Below, piece after piece: positions 29,120-37,582 of a stretch of DNA of 64,000 bases. The notes under the pieces were generated by a model. The model made no database searches. It was not told the origin of the DNA and saw nothing but the letters and a program-made list of their open reading frames with translations. Position 1 is the first letter of the stretch. The number at the start of each line of letters is the position of its first letter. This DNA is from Pantoea vagans (lineage in GTDB: Bacteria; Pseudomonadota; Gammaproteobacteria; Enterobacterales; Enterobacteriaceae). The position numbers were made by a program, and so were the translations under genes. The stretch is taken from NCBI RefSeq assembly GCF_004792415.1, contig NZ_CP038853.1, forward strand, positions 1,488,001 through 1,552,000. Reading direction: 5' to 3'.

Positions 29120-30016
29120 GTGAAATATATAAAAGGAATGACCCTTTTTGCCCTCGCGCTTAGTGCGCACGCCAGTTTTGCAGCCGAACCTTCAGTGCCT
29201 GCTGAAAGCAGCTTACATGTCAAAGCCGATCCGGCGCTGAAAAGCCTGATACCCGCGGATATCCTTAAGCGTGGCTATATTGTGGCGGGTACTAACCCGA
29301 ACACGCCGCCCACCACCTTCTATAAAGAAGACAACAAAACGTTGGCTGGTCGTGAAATCGACATCATGAATGCGGTCGGCGAGCGTCTGGGCATCACCGT
29401 TCAGTGGCGCGACACCGGCGGCTTCGACAATATTATTCCCGGCCTGAAGACCGGACGTTACGACGTGGCGCTGTCAAACATCAATGCCACGCCGACCCGT
29501 CTGAAACAGATCGACTTTGTCGGTTATTACAACGCCAGCCTGCTGGGCATTATTTCCCGCAAAGACGCTGATATCCCGCCCTTTAAATCCCTCAGCGATG
29601 TGTGTGGCAAAGAGGTGGGCGCCGGCTCCGGTACGACTCAGGTGACGCGGCTGGAAGAGGCCAGCAAAGCCTGTGAAGCCGCCGGTAAGCAGCCCATCAA
29701 GGTAGCGATATTCCCGGATCGTCCGGCGGGCGTGCAGGCTGTAGTCAGCGGTCGCGTTCCCTTGTTCCTCGGTCCTTATGAAGGGCTGTTGTGGCAGACC
29801 AAAGTGATCAAACCGCTGACCATGAGCGGTGAAATCACCGTGAATGATGCACCGGTCTCTGTCGCTTTCCCGAAAGACTCGCCGCTGGAGCCAGCCGTAC
29901 AGGCGGCACTGAATTCGTTAATCAAAGATGGCAGCTACCGGAAAATCCTCGATAACTGGGGAATCGGTTTTGGTGCCGTGACCGAAGCCCGACGCAACGA
30001 AGAGATCTTTAAATGA
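29120..30016 (+). CDS. Amino-acid-type ABC transporter substrate-binding protein (family 3)
   Basis: Periplasmic receptor, 298 residues. Signal peptide VKYIKGMTLFALALSAHASFA is cleaved before AEPSVPAES. Mature family-3 features: LKRGYIVAGTNPNTPPTTFYKEDNKTLAGREIDIMNAVGERLGITVQW, GLKTGRYDVALSNINATPTRLKQIDFVGYY and a DRPAGVQAVVSGRVPLFLG segment. Start is GTG 29120 with AGGAGAAAGG just upstream. It is coupled to the permease and ATPase genes. The context (GNAT, M20 and DszA-type enzymes) suggests an S-substituted cysteine-like ligand, as with YxeM of Bacillus; this is inference. Confidence 0.92.
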   Translation: MKYIKGMTLFALALSAHASFAAEPSVPAESSLHVKADPALKSLIPADILKRGYIVAGTNPNTPPTTFYKEDNKTLAGREIDIMNAVGERLGITVQWRDTGGFDNIIPGLKTGRYDVALSNINATPTRLKQIDFVGYYNASLLGIISRKDADIPPFKSLSDVCGKEVGAGSGTTQVTRLEEASKACEAAGKQPIKVAIFPDRPAGVQAVVSGRVPLFLGPYEGLLWQTKVIKPLTMSGEITVNDAPVSVAFPKDSPLEPAVQAALNSLIKDGSYRKILDNWGIGFGAVTEARRNEEIFK

Positions 30017-30936
30017 GAGAAACTCCGGACCACACCGACGACCTGAAAATCGTCGGTAAACGCTACTACGGTCGCTGGCTGAGTGCGCTGGTGGTGCTGT
30101 TATGCGTGGTGGCGATGGCGCATTCGATGATTAACAATCCGCGCTTTGAATGGCAGGTGATTGCAGAGAACTTCACTGCGCCCTCCATTCTGCAGGGTGT
30201 GTTAATGACGCTGCAGCTCACGGCCATCTCGGTGGTGCTGGGATTCGCTTTTGGCACGGTGCTGGCACTGATGCGCCTCTCTTCTAACCCGGTGCTGGTG
30301 GCGGTGAGCTGGGCTTACACCTGGTTTTTCCGCGGAGTGCCGATGCTGGTGCAGCTGTTTCTCTGGTACAACATCGCCGCGCTCTATCCCCGCATCGCGC
30401 TGTCGATTCCGGGATTGGGCGAACTCTGGAGCGCGCAGTCCAATGCGCTGGTGAGTCCGTTTAGCGCGGCGGTGATCGCGCTGGTGATGCATCAGTCTGC
30501 CTATGCCGCAGAAATTGTGCGTGCTGGTATCCAGAGTGTGGGCAATGGACAGATTGAAGCGGCTCGCGCCCTGGGATATCGCCCGGCGCAGATTTTCCGT
30601 CACACCGTTTTACCGCAGGCGATGCGCGCCATTATGCCGCCAGCGGGCAATGAGATTATCGGCCAGCTAAAAACCACCGCAGTGGTGTCGGTGATCTCTC
30701 TGCAGGATGTGCTGTTTTCGGCGCAGATTATTTATCAGCGCACCTATGAAGTGATCCCGCTGCTGCTGGTCGCAACCTTGTGGTATCTGCTGATGACCTC
30801 TGTGCTCTCTGTCGGCCAGTACTATGTCGAGCGCTACTTTGGTCGCGGTGTGACGCGGCGAGAAAAGCGCAGCCTGCTGTCATCACTCCCGCGCTTTTCA
30901 CTGCCGAAAACGCAAAGGAGCGTGAGCAATGGCTGA
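30013..30936 (+). CDS. Amino-acid ABC transporter permease
   Basis: Inner-membrane permease of the HisM/GlnP family, 307 residues with a cytoplasmic N-terminus (about 20 residues), a TM at LSALVVLLCVVAMA, then the standard core: GVLMTLQLTAISVVLGFAFGTVLALMR, YTWFFRGVPMLVQLFLWY and the EAA loop AAEIVRAGIQSVGNGQIEAARALGYRPAQIFRHTVLPQAMRAIMP. It starts with an ATGA overlap with the binding-protein gene and overlaps the ATPase start by eight bases. Confidence 0.94.
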   Translation: MRETPDHTDDLKIVGKRYYGRWLSALVVLLCVVAMAHSMINNPRFEWQVIAENFTAPSILQGVLMTLQLTAISVVLGFAFGTVLALMRLSSNPVLVAVSWAYTWFFRGVPMLVQLFLWYNIAALYPRIALSIPGLGELWSAQSNALVSPFSAAVIALVMHQSAYAAEIVRAGIQSVGNGQIEAARALGYRPAQIFRHTVLPQAMRAIMPPAGNEIIGQLKTTAVVSVISLQDVLFSAQIIYQRTYEVIPLLLVATLWYLLMTSVLSVGQYYVERYFGRGVTRREKRSLLSSLPRFSLPKTQRSVSNG

Positions 30937-31690
30937 AGCAATCGCACTGCGCAAAGTCACCAAGCGCTTCTCCGGTGTCACCATTCTCGACGAGGTTAAT
31001 CTCGATATTCCTGCCGGATCGGTGACCGTAATTCTGGGGCCATCGGGTTCCGGTAAATCCACGCTGCTGCGCTGTATTAATCATCTTGAAAAGCTGGATG
31101 GCGGCACGATCCGCATCGGCGGCCAGATGGTGGGATACCGGCAAAAAGGCCAGGCGCTGCACGAACTCAGCAGCAGTGCTATTGCCCGCCAGCGGGCGGA
31201 AATTGGCATGGTTTTTCAGCAGTTCAACCTGTTTCCGCACCGCACTGTGCTACAGAACATTACGGATGCGCCGATGCGGGTGAAAAAGCAGAGCCGTCAT
31301 CAGGCCACGACCAAAGCGCTGGCGCTGCTGAAGCAGGTGGGGCTGTCAGGCCGCGAAGATGAGTGGCCGCAGAACCTCTCCGGTGGTCAGCAGCAGCGGG
31401 TGGCAATTGCCCGCGCGCTGGCGATGGATCCCGGCGTCATGCTGTTTGATGAACCGACCTCGGCACTTGACCCTGAGCTGGTAGGGGAAGTGCTGCAGGT
31501 GATTAAGCAGCTGGCGCACTCCGGTATCACCATGGTGGTGGTCACGCATGAGATCGGCTTTGCCCGCGAAGTTGCCGACAACATCGTATTTATGGAGAGC
31601 GGCAGAATTGTGGCAGCGGGTCCGACGCAGCAGGTCCTCGACGATCCGGACAACGGGCGTGTCAGAAACTTTATTGCAACGGTGCTTTAG
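30929..31690 (+). CDS. Amino-acid ABC transporter ATP-binding protein
   Basis: 253 residues, the normal length for GlnQ/HisP-type ATPases. Walker A is LGPSGSGKSTLLRCINHLEK (about residues 33-52), Q-loop GMVFQQFNLFPH, signature LSGGQQQRVAIARALAM, Walker B VMLFDEPTSALDPELVGEV and switch VVTHEIGFAREVAD. An insertion of about ten residues after Walker A (MVGYRQKGQALHELSSS) is common in the cystine/HisP branch. It completes the three-gene importer; the transporter composition (binding protein, single permease, ATPase) is like YxeMNO. Confidence 0.95.
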   Translation: MAEAIALRKVTKRFSGVTILDEVNLDIPAGSVTVILGPSGSGKSTLLRCINHLEKLDGGTIRIGGQMVGYRQKGQALHELSSSAIARQRAEIGMVFQQFNLFPHRTVLQNITDAPMRVKKQSRHQATTKALALLKQVGLSGREDEWPQNLSGGQQQRVAIARALAMDPGVMLFDEPTSALDPELVGEVLQVIKQLAHSGITMVVVTHEIGFAREVADNIVFMESGRIVAAGPTQQVLDDPDNGRVRNFIATVL

Positions 31691-32038
31691 GCGCAGTTTC
31701 AGACTGCTGACAAACCCAAATCAGGGTGAGTCTGGCAGCAATGAATAAGCTCAATGCGCAGGGAACACGGTCAGAGGAGGAAAGCGTCCCGCGCCACGGA
31801 CAAAAACGCCGGGAGCGTTTTTGAACAACGCAATGCGTTGGCCCGGTTACGGGCGCACCTCAGGGATGAGGTGCGTAATCGCGCGGGCCGAGCGGGCCAT
31901 GGATGGCGGTTTTTGCGTCTTTCCGATCTGACCGTGTTCCCTTCGCTGGCTCGCACTTACCGCTACCGGGCCGGACTTTATCAACAATCTCCAACGGTGC
32001 TCTGAGCACCGTTTCTTTTTTGGTAATCAGGAATCAGC
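31691..32038. other. Gene-free gap holding a palindromic element
   Basis: About 350 bases between the ATPase and the molybdoenzyme gene. Most of it is the 181-bp terminal-inverted-repeat element described at 31761-31941. The rest before the molybdoenzyme ATG contains only a plausible ribosome-binding site. Confidence 0.7.
31761..31941. repeat. 181-bp MITE-like element with 15-bp terminal inverted repeats and nested hairpins
   Basis: Both ends carry GGGAACACGGTCAGA (31761-31775) and its exact complement (31927-31941); similarity continues inward to GGAAAG. Inside are perfect hairpins: 9-bp arms CAAAAACGC (31801-31809) and GCGTTTTTG (31815-31823); ACGCAATGCGT; and 8-bp arms CGCACCTC (31854-31861) and GAGGTGCG (31868-31875) around the loop AGGGAT. 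It has no coding capacity. The ends suggest a non-autonomous mobile element; no target duplication is obvious. Confidence 0.75.
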
Positions 32039-34324
32039 ATGACCCAGAAACCGGTAATGCACAGCGCCCACTGGGGCGCTTTTCACGTCCAGCACAGGGA
32101 CGATCAACTGCTGATTGAGCCGTTCCACCGCGATCCCGATCCCAGCCCGCTGTTGCAAAACTTCCGTCATGCACTCAATCATCCGGCGCGTGTCGCGCAG
32201 CCGATGATACGGCGTGGCTGGCTGGAAAACGGGCCAGGCCCGGATCAGCGTCGTGGTGCTGATGAGTATGTCGCGGTCAGTTGGGAAGAGGCCAGTCAGC
32301 GGGTGGCGCAGGAACTCAAGCGGGTTAGTGAAGCATACGGCCCGGAAGGCATCTTTGGCGGATCGTACGGCTGGTCAAGCGCAGGCCGTTTTCATCATGC
32401 GCAAAGCCAGGTGCACCGATTTCTGAACACCACGCTGGGCGGTTATGTCCGTTCGGTCAACAGCTACAGTTCCGGCGCGGCATCTGTCCTGCTGCCACAC
32501 ATTGTCGGTGACATGAACGAGATCGCCCGACGCGGCGTGAGCTGGGAGGAAATCGCCGCGCACAGCGAGGTGGTGCTGGCGTTTGGCGGCCTGGCGCTGA
32601 AAAATGCGCAGGTGGCCAGCGGCGGCCTGAGCGAACACACCGAGCGCGGTTTTATGCAGCGAGCGGCACAGCGCGGAACGCGGTTTATCTCAGTGAGCCC
32701 GCTGAAAAGCGATCTGCCTGAGGAGGCGCAGGGCGAGTGGCTGGCGCTGCGGCCCGGCACGGATGCGGCGTTTATGCTGGGTCTGCTGGCGGTGCTGATT
32801 ACAGAAAAGTTAACCGACGAGGCGTTTCTGGCGCGTTACTGTGTCGGCTGGCCACAGATGGTCGCTTACATTCGCGGTGAAGAGGATGGCATAGTCCGTG
32901 ACGCGCACTGGGCGGCTGAAATCTGCGGCGTCAGCAGCGATCTGATCGGCCAGTTTGCACGGCAGCTGCACGGTAAGCGTGTACTGGTGACTGTGGCTCA
33001 TGCTTTGCAGCGTGCCGAGCATGGCGAACAGCCGGTGTGGCTCGGCCTGGTGCTGGCGGCGGCGCTCGGACAGCCTGGACTGCCCGGCGGTGGATATACC
33101 TATGCACTGGGTGCGCTGGGCCATTATGGCAAGCATCATAATCTGGTCAGCTTTCCGGCCCTGCCGCAGGGTAAAAATAGCATTGACCGCTTTATTCCGG
33201 TGGCGCGTATCGCCGATATGCTGCTCAATCCCGGCACAAAGTTTGACTACAATGGCCGCCAGCTGACCTATCCCCACATCCGTCTGGCTTACTGGGCGGG
33301 AGGCAATCCGTTTCACCATCATCAGGATCTGGCGCGGCTGCGTCAGGCTTTCTGCCAGCTGGATACGCTGATCGTGCATGAAAGCGCCTGGACCGCCACG
33401 GCGCGTCATGCGGATATTGTTCTGCCCGCCACCATGACGCTGGAGCGCGAGGATATCGGCGGTGCGCCGACCGATCGCCATTTAATCGCCATGCAGCCGG
33501 TGGCTGAACCTTACGCCCAGGCCCGGGATGATTATACGATTTTTCGTGACCTGGCCCGGCGGCTGGGCAGGGAAGCGGCATTCAGCGAAGGGCGTGATGC
33601 GCGTGGCTGGCTGCAGCATCTTTACGGTCAGCTGCAGGAAAAACTGGCCGCTCATCAGGTGCAGACACCCGATTTCAGTCAGTTCTGGCAGCAGGGCGTG
33701 CTGGAGCTGCCGCAGTTAAAGAATGGCGGCCGGATGATCAATGCGTTTCGCGCCGACCCCGACGCCGCGCCACTGCCAACGCCAGGCGGAAAAATTGAGA
33801 TTTTCTCTGCTACTATCGCCAGCTTTGGCTATGAAAATTGTCCCGGCCATCCGGTATGGCGTGAACCGCAGCAAAAACCCAGCGCCGACTATCCGTTCTG
33901 GCTGATTGCCAATCAGCCCGCGACGCGTCTGCACAGCCAGCTCGATTTTGGTGATTACAGCCAGCGCAGCAAGCGGGGCGGGCGCGAAGTCTGTAGCCTG
34001 AACCGGGACGATGCGGCCGCACAGGCAATCGCGGATGGCGACATCATCGAACTCTTTAACGCGCGCGGCCATGTGCTCGCCAGCGCGCGTCTCACCGACA
34101 CCATCATGCCTGGCGTGGTTCAGCTGCCAACCGGCGCCTGGTACGATCCGGTCGAGCCTGCTGCCGCCCGTCCGTTATGCCGCCACGGTAATCCCAATGT
34201 GCTGACCATGGATATCGGCACTTCGTCGCTGACGCAGGGCTGCAGCGGCCAGATTACGGTAGTGCAGGTGCGGAAATTTGCCGGTGAGGTTACGCCGGTT
34301 CAGGCCTTCGTTCCGCCGCGTTAA
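32039..34324 (+). CDS. Molybdopterin-dependent S/N-oxide reductase-like enzyme (BisC/TorA family)
   Basis: Mo-bis(MGD) enzyme of the DMSO-reductase type-III group, 761 residues, similar in length to biotin sulfoxide reductase BisC. The N-terminus MTQKPVMHSAHWGAFHVQ lacks an export signal, so it is probably cytoplasmic, and there is no CxxC iron-sulfur motif, as in BisC and TorA. The Mo-ligand serine lies in NSYSSGAASVLLPHIVGD (Ser144 by position). Other blocks are GGSYGWSSAGRFHHAQSQVHRFLN, YWAGGNPFHHHQDL and the cofactor C-terminal domain with WLIANQPATRLHSQLDFGDYS. It probably reduces a sulfoxide or N-oxide. It follows the amino-acid importer in the same orientation and converges on the PrpD-like gene, which it meets four bases before the latter's stop. 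Confidence 0.88.
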   Translation: MTQKPVMHSAHWGAFHVQHRDDQLLIEPFHRDPDPSPLLQNFRHALNHPARVAQPMIRRGWLENGPGPDQRRGADEYVAVSWEEASQRVAQELKRVSEAYGPEGIFGGSYGWSSAGRFHHAQSQVHRFLNTTLGGYVRSVNSYSSGAASVLLPHIVGDMNEIARRGVSWEEIAAHSEVVLAFGGLALKNAQVASGGLSEHTERGFMQRAAQRGTRFISVSPLKSDLPEEAQGEWLALRPGTDAAFMLGLLAVLITEKLTDEAFLARYCVGWPQMVAYIRGEEDGIVRDAHWAAEICGVSSDLIGQFARQLHGKRVLVTVAHALQRAEHGEQPVWLGLVLAAALGQPGLPGGGYTYALGALGHYGKHHNLVSFPALPQGKNSIDRFIPVARIADMLLNPGTKFDYNGRQLTYPHIRLAYWAGGNPFHHHQDLARLRQAFCQLDTLIVHESAWTATARHADIVLPATMTLEREDIGGAPTDRHLIAMQPVAEPYAQARDDYTIFRDLARRLGREAAFSEGRDARGWLQHLYGQLQEKLAAHQVQTPDFSQFWQQGVLELPQLKNGGRMINAFRADPDAAPLPTPGGKIEIFSATIASFGYENCPGHPVWREPQQKPSADYPFWLIANQPATRLHSQLDFGDYSQRSKRGGREVCSLNRDDAAAQAIADGDIIELFNARGHVLASARLTDTIMPGVVQLPTGAWYDPVEPAAARPLCRHGNPNVLTMDIGTSSLTQGCSGQITVVQVRKFAGEVTPVQAFVPPR

Positions 34325-34328
34325 GCCA

Positions 34329-35633
34329 CTATCGGGTCAGCGCCCCGGTCAGCCTCTGCAACTCTGCCGTGGAATGCAGCGCAGTGGCAGAAAGCAGTTC
34401 TGGCGACGCGTCACCCAGCGCCTGATGAAGCTTACTGCTGACATTCACGCCCTCCGCCAGCGATTGCTGGCGCGTACGGCGCTGATGCAGCGTTGTGCCA
34501 TCCGCGAGCGTCAGCGTGACGACGTGAAAGCGCAGCGCGGGATTGAGCGCATCGGGCGGCGCACTCTGATCCGGCGTCCGTCGCACACGGGCAGCCAGCG
34601 GCATAACCTGATGATTGAGATCGCCTTCTGCAAAATCCTGCAGGCGCAAATCGCCATAAATCAGCATGGCGGAAATCACATATTCCAGGCTGAAGCGTGC
34701 TTCAATACCGTTAACCGGCACCCGTATCGAGGCGGCGATGTCACCGCCTGGCGGGAAGGCGACGGTGATATCAACAATCTGGCTCAGCAGCGCATCCAGC
34801 GGTTTACCCGCCGCCAGCCACTGCTGGCGCAGGATGCGGGCCGCTTCTGCCGCACTATGCGTACCGGCGCAGGTCGGGAAGGGTTTGAATTCCAGTCCCG
34901 GCGTGCTGATACGCCACGGGCTGCCCCAGTTTTCCAGCAATTTCTCCGGCTGTGCCTGGTCCGCGCTGCTGGCGGCAACAAAGGCTTCAATGACCCCCTG
35001 CTGGCGGCCATCGATTCCGGCCAGGGTCAGCTGAGCCGCTGTCACGGCCCGTTCGGCGGCAAAGCCCGCGTGCAGCGGTTTTACCGCTGAACCAAACTGG
35101 GCGCGTAAACCGCTGGCCTGGGTCGCCGCAATCCCCAGCAGGGTGGCCGCGGCATCACTCTTCATCCCCAGCAGACGCGCCAGTGCGGCCGCCGCCGCAA
35201 GGGTCCCCAGCGTCGCCGTGTTGTGATAGCCCAGTGCGTAATGTTGCTGGCTGACCGCCAGTCCCAGACGACCGGCCATCTCTACCCCCGTGACGTAAGC
35301 ATCCAGAAACTGCTCCAGGCTTCCGGGCTGAACCCGTTGCCAGGCGAAAAGTGCAGGCAGGATCACCACGCTGGGATGACCGCGAAAATCGGCATGAAAG
35401 TCGTCGTAGTCCAGCGCATGTCCTGCATAGCCCAGCAGCAGCGCCTGTGAACGCACGCTGCCATCGCTGTAGAGGGTGCGCAGAGCCGGTAAGCCGCTAT
35501 CCGGTACCGTGCCCTGCAGCACCGGCCAGCTCACCGCCAGAAAATCCCGGATGCCTTCGCGCGCGTGCTCACGTGCCGGGGCATCCGGCTGGCCGCTGAG
35601 AATCGCATCCGCCAGCGCGGCAGTCAGGCTCAT
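34329..35633 (-). CDS. MmgE/PrpD-family protein
   Basis: 434 residues. PrpD is 2-methylcitrate dehydratase, and relatives act on other polycarboxylates. Supports: YDDFHADFRGHPSVVILPALFAWQRV, YHNTATLGTLAAAAALARLLGM, QASGLRAQFGSAVKPLHAGFAAERAVTAAQLTLAGI and ALRFHVVTLTLADGTTLHQ. It is the third gene of the GNAT-M20-PrpD unit, coupled by ATGA to the M20 gene. Bacillus yxeQ, next to yxeP and yxeL, is of the same family. In a 2-succinocysteine-type pathway it could process a released C4 acid, but that is inference. Confidence 0.87.
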   Translation of the reverse strand: MSLTAALADAILSGQPDAPAREHAREGIRDFLAVSWPVLQGTVPDSGLPALRTLYSDGSVRSQALLLGYAGHALDYDDFHADFRGHPSVVILPALFAWQRVQPGSLEQFLDAYVTGVEMAGRLGLAVSQQHYALGYHNTATLGTLAAAAALARLLGMKSDAAATLLGIAATQASGLRAQFGSAVKPLHAGFAAERAVTAAQLTLAGIDGRQQGVIEAFVAASSADQAQPEKLLENWGSPWRISTPGLEFKPFPTCAGTHSAAEAARILRQQWLAAGKPLDALLSQIVDITVAFPPGGDIAASIRVPVNGIEARFSLEYVISAMLIYGDLRLQDFAEGDLNHQVMPLAARVRRTPDQSAPPDALNPALRFHVVTLTLADGTTLHQRRTRQQSLAEGVNVSSKLHQALGDASPELLSATALHSTAELQRLTGALTR

Positions 35634-36784
35634 TGTGGTCGCTCCGGAGAAAGGAGTGCCGCCCGTGCCAGGTCGGCCAGATAGCGCGCCGTTGGCAGCA
35701 GCACCTCATCATTGATGCGAAAAGCAGGGTGATGCAGCGCATAGGGTTCACCGGTGCCCACCATCACAAAGGCACCGGGCAACTGTTGCTGATAGAAAGC
35801 AAAATCTTCACCAATCGGACTTGCCTCGACCACGCGTGCTTCCAGTCCGCTGTTCTCAGCCTGCTGCAAAGCAAAGTCCGCCCAGTGCGCATCATTTACT
35901 ACCGATGGCGGCCCGGCGTGCCAGGTAAAGCTCACCTGCGCATCAAAGGCTGCCGCGATGCCCGCCACAATCGCCCGGAAGCGCTGCTCAAGACGCTGGC
36001 GGGTGGATGATGAAAACGAGCGCACCGTGCCCTCCAGCCATGCACTGTCCGGGATGACGTTCCAGGTGCTGCCGCTGTGGATCTGGGTGATAGAGACCAC
36101 CGCGTTATCGGCAGAAGGGGCATTGCGGCTGATCAGCGTCTGCGCCGCCGAGACAATCTGTGCCGCGATGACAATCGGATCGTTGCCCTGATCGGGTTTG
36201 GCGGCATGGCTGCCGATACCGGTAATCGCAATTTCAAAACGGTCGACGGCGGCAGTGAGCGGCCCGGCTCTGGAACCGATGACGCCAGCAGGCAGTGAAG
36301 GATCGTTGTGGATACCGAAAATCGTCAGCGCGTCAGTCAATGCGCCGCTGGCAATCACCTCTGGCGCACCCTGGCCGGTCTCTTCTGCGGCCTGAAACAG
36401 AATCCGTACCCGGCCTGGCAGGTTCGCTTCCTGCTGCTTTAACAGGATCGCCGCGCCCAGTGCCGCTGCGCTGTGAAAATCATGACCGCAGGCGTGCATC
36501 ACGCCCGGACGCTGCGAGCGAAAGCTGACGCCAGACTGCTCTTCAATCGGAAGCGCGTCGATATCGGCCCGCAGTATAATCAGCGGCCCCGCTGATGCCC
36601 CGATTTCCGCCACCAGGCCGGTTTTCAGCGGCAGATCGAGAATGCGTATCTGATGCTGTTCCAGCTGATCGCGCAGTCGGCGCGTGGTCTCAAACTCCTG
36701 ATTCGACAGCTCCGGGAACTGATGCAGTTCGTGACGGAAGGCGATCAGCGGTTCGCCTAATGTCGGGGGGATAGTGATGCTCAT
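35630..36784 (-). CDS. M20-family amidohydrolase (N-acyl-amino-acid deacetylase type)
   Basis: 384 residues, cytoplasmic zinc-type amidohydrolase. Motifs: GHDFHSAAALGAAILLKQQ, EETGQGAPEVI (catalytic Glu), HAAKPDQGNDPIVIAAQIVSAAQTLISR and the dimerisation-domain segment SGSTWNVIPDSAWLEGTVRSFS. The metal ligands appear complete, with CGHDFH, a late EDFAFYQQQLPGAFVMVGTG and HHPAFRINDE. It is coupled to GNAT and PrpD genes by ATGA overlaps. The family includes Bacillus YxeP and YtnL, which remove an N-acetyl group from S-substituted cysteine after oxygenation. Confidence 0.9.
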   Translation of the reverse strand: MSITIPPTLGEPLIAFRHELHQFPELSNQEFETTRRLRDQLEQHQIRILDLPLKTGLVAEIGASAGPLIILRADIDALPIEEQSGVSFRSQRPGVMHACGHDFHSAAALGAAILLKQQEANLPGRVRILFQAAEETGQGAPEVIASGALTDALTIFGIHNDPSLPAGVIGSRAGPLTAAVDRFEIAITGIGSHAAKPDQGNDPIVIAAQIVSAAQTLISRNAPSADNAVVSITQIHSGSTWNVIPDSAWLEGTVRSFSSSTRQRLEQRFRAIVAGIAAAFDAQVSFTWHAGPPSVVNDAHWADFALQQAENSGLEARVVEASPIGEDFAFYQQQLPGAFVMVGTGEPYALHHPAFRINDEVLLPTARYLADLARAALLSPERPQ

Positions 36785-37326
36785 TGTGGGTTTCCTTGTG
36801 CTGCTGTCTGGCGGCTCAGCCAGGCATCGTGTGCCACCGGGTCCAGTACTTTCTTCATATAGAGGGTGATATGACCCTTGCCGAGGTCGCGGGTATGCAT
36901 TGGCAGGAAGCCGCGCTTCAGGTACATCGCCTGCAGCCAGGGGTGACTGGTGGCCGTTCCCAGCGAGACCGCAGGAGCACGCAGCTGACCGATCAGAATC
37001 GCCTGTTCGACCCGTTCCAGCACCTGACGACCAAACTGCTGGCCGGGATAGTCAGGGTGCGCGCCGAACCAGCCAATATGCGGCAGACCAAACGGGCCGG
37101 GCAGCGGCCCCCAGGGATAGCGGACGGTCACTGACGAGACCATCTTCTCATCAGCATAGAGCGCATACACCCCGTGGCTCTGCAGGTGGCGCAGAGCCAT
37201 AGCGCGGTCTGCGGTGGCGGCATCAAACTTAATGCCCAGCGCTTTCACCGGCGCATAAGCCGCATGCATCAGCGCCAGATAAACATCTGTTTCGTCTTCT
37301 CTGACCTGACGAAAATCGAGTTGCAT
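36781..37326 (-). CDS. GNAT-family N-acetyltransferase
   Basis: 181 residues. The acetyl-CoA site is in HIGWFGAHPDYPGQQFGRQVLERVEQAIL (the QxxGxG/A-like turn) with the preceding strand VSSVTVRYP. It should transfer acetyl from acetyl-CoA to an amino group. It is the first gene of the minus-strand unit GNAT-M20-PrpD. The pairing of a GNAT with an M20 deacetylase and a DszA-type monooxygenase resembles YxeL-YxeP-YxeK. Upstream, CACTGC and GCAGTG arms (37341-37359) could be an operator. Confidence 0.88.
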   Translation of the reverse strand: MQLDFRQVREDETDVYLALMHAAYAPVKALGIKFDAATADRAMALRHLQSHGVYALYADEKMVSSVTVRYPWGPLPGPFGLPHIGWFGAHPDYPGQQFGRQVLERVEQAILIGQLRAPAVSLGTATSHPWLQAMYLKRGFLPMHTRDLGKGHITLYMKKVLDPVAHDAWLSRQTAAQGNPQ

Positions 37327-37340
37327 ATTCTTTCCCGGAA

Positions 37341-37359
37341 CACTGCCTGATAAGCAGTG
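37341..37359. promoter_or_regulatory. Small inverted repeat in divergent promoter region
   Basis: Arms CACTGC and GCAGTG separated by seven bases, just upstream of the GNAT start in the divergent gap shared with the YbdH-like gene. It is a possible operator or 5' UTR hairpin, with no known regulator consensus recognised. Confidence 0.35.
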
Positions 37360-37582
37360 AATTAATTCAGCCAGAGGGGCAGGTTAACAGTAAAAAGCCG
37401 GGTCGCTATATGTGAAAAATAACTAACCTCATGCAGATTTGTGAATAAACAATGGCCGGTTTTCAATTGCTTAAATTGCTGGTTGTCGTAGTATTTAAAT
37501 AAAGAAATAACACTACCCTCTCGTTAATAAATAAATGTAATTAAAGCCTTTTTGGCCTAATTCTTATAATCAGGATGCCGCT

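Noticed and set aside
37475..37500. TGGCCGG...TTGC as a sigma-54 promoter before the YbdH-like gene
   Set aside because: Spacing between GG and GC is too long (13-14 rather than 10).
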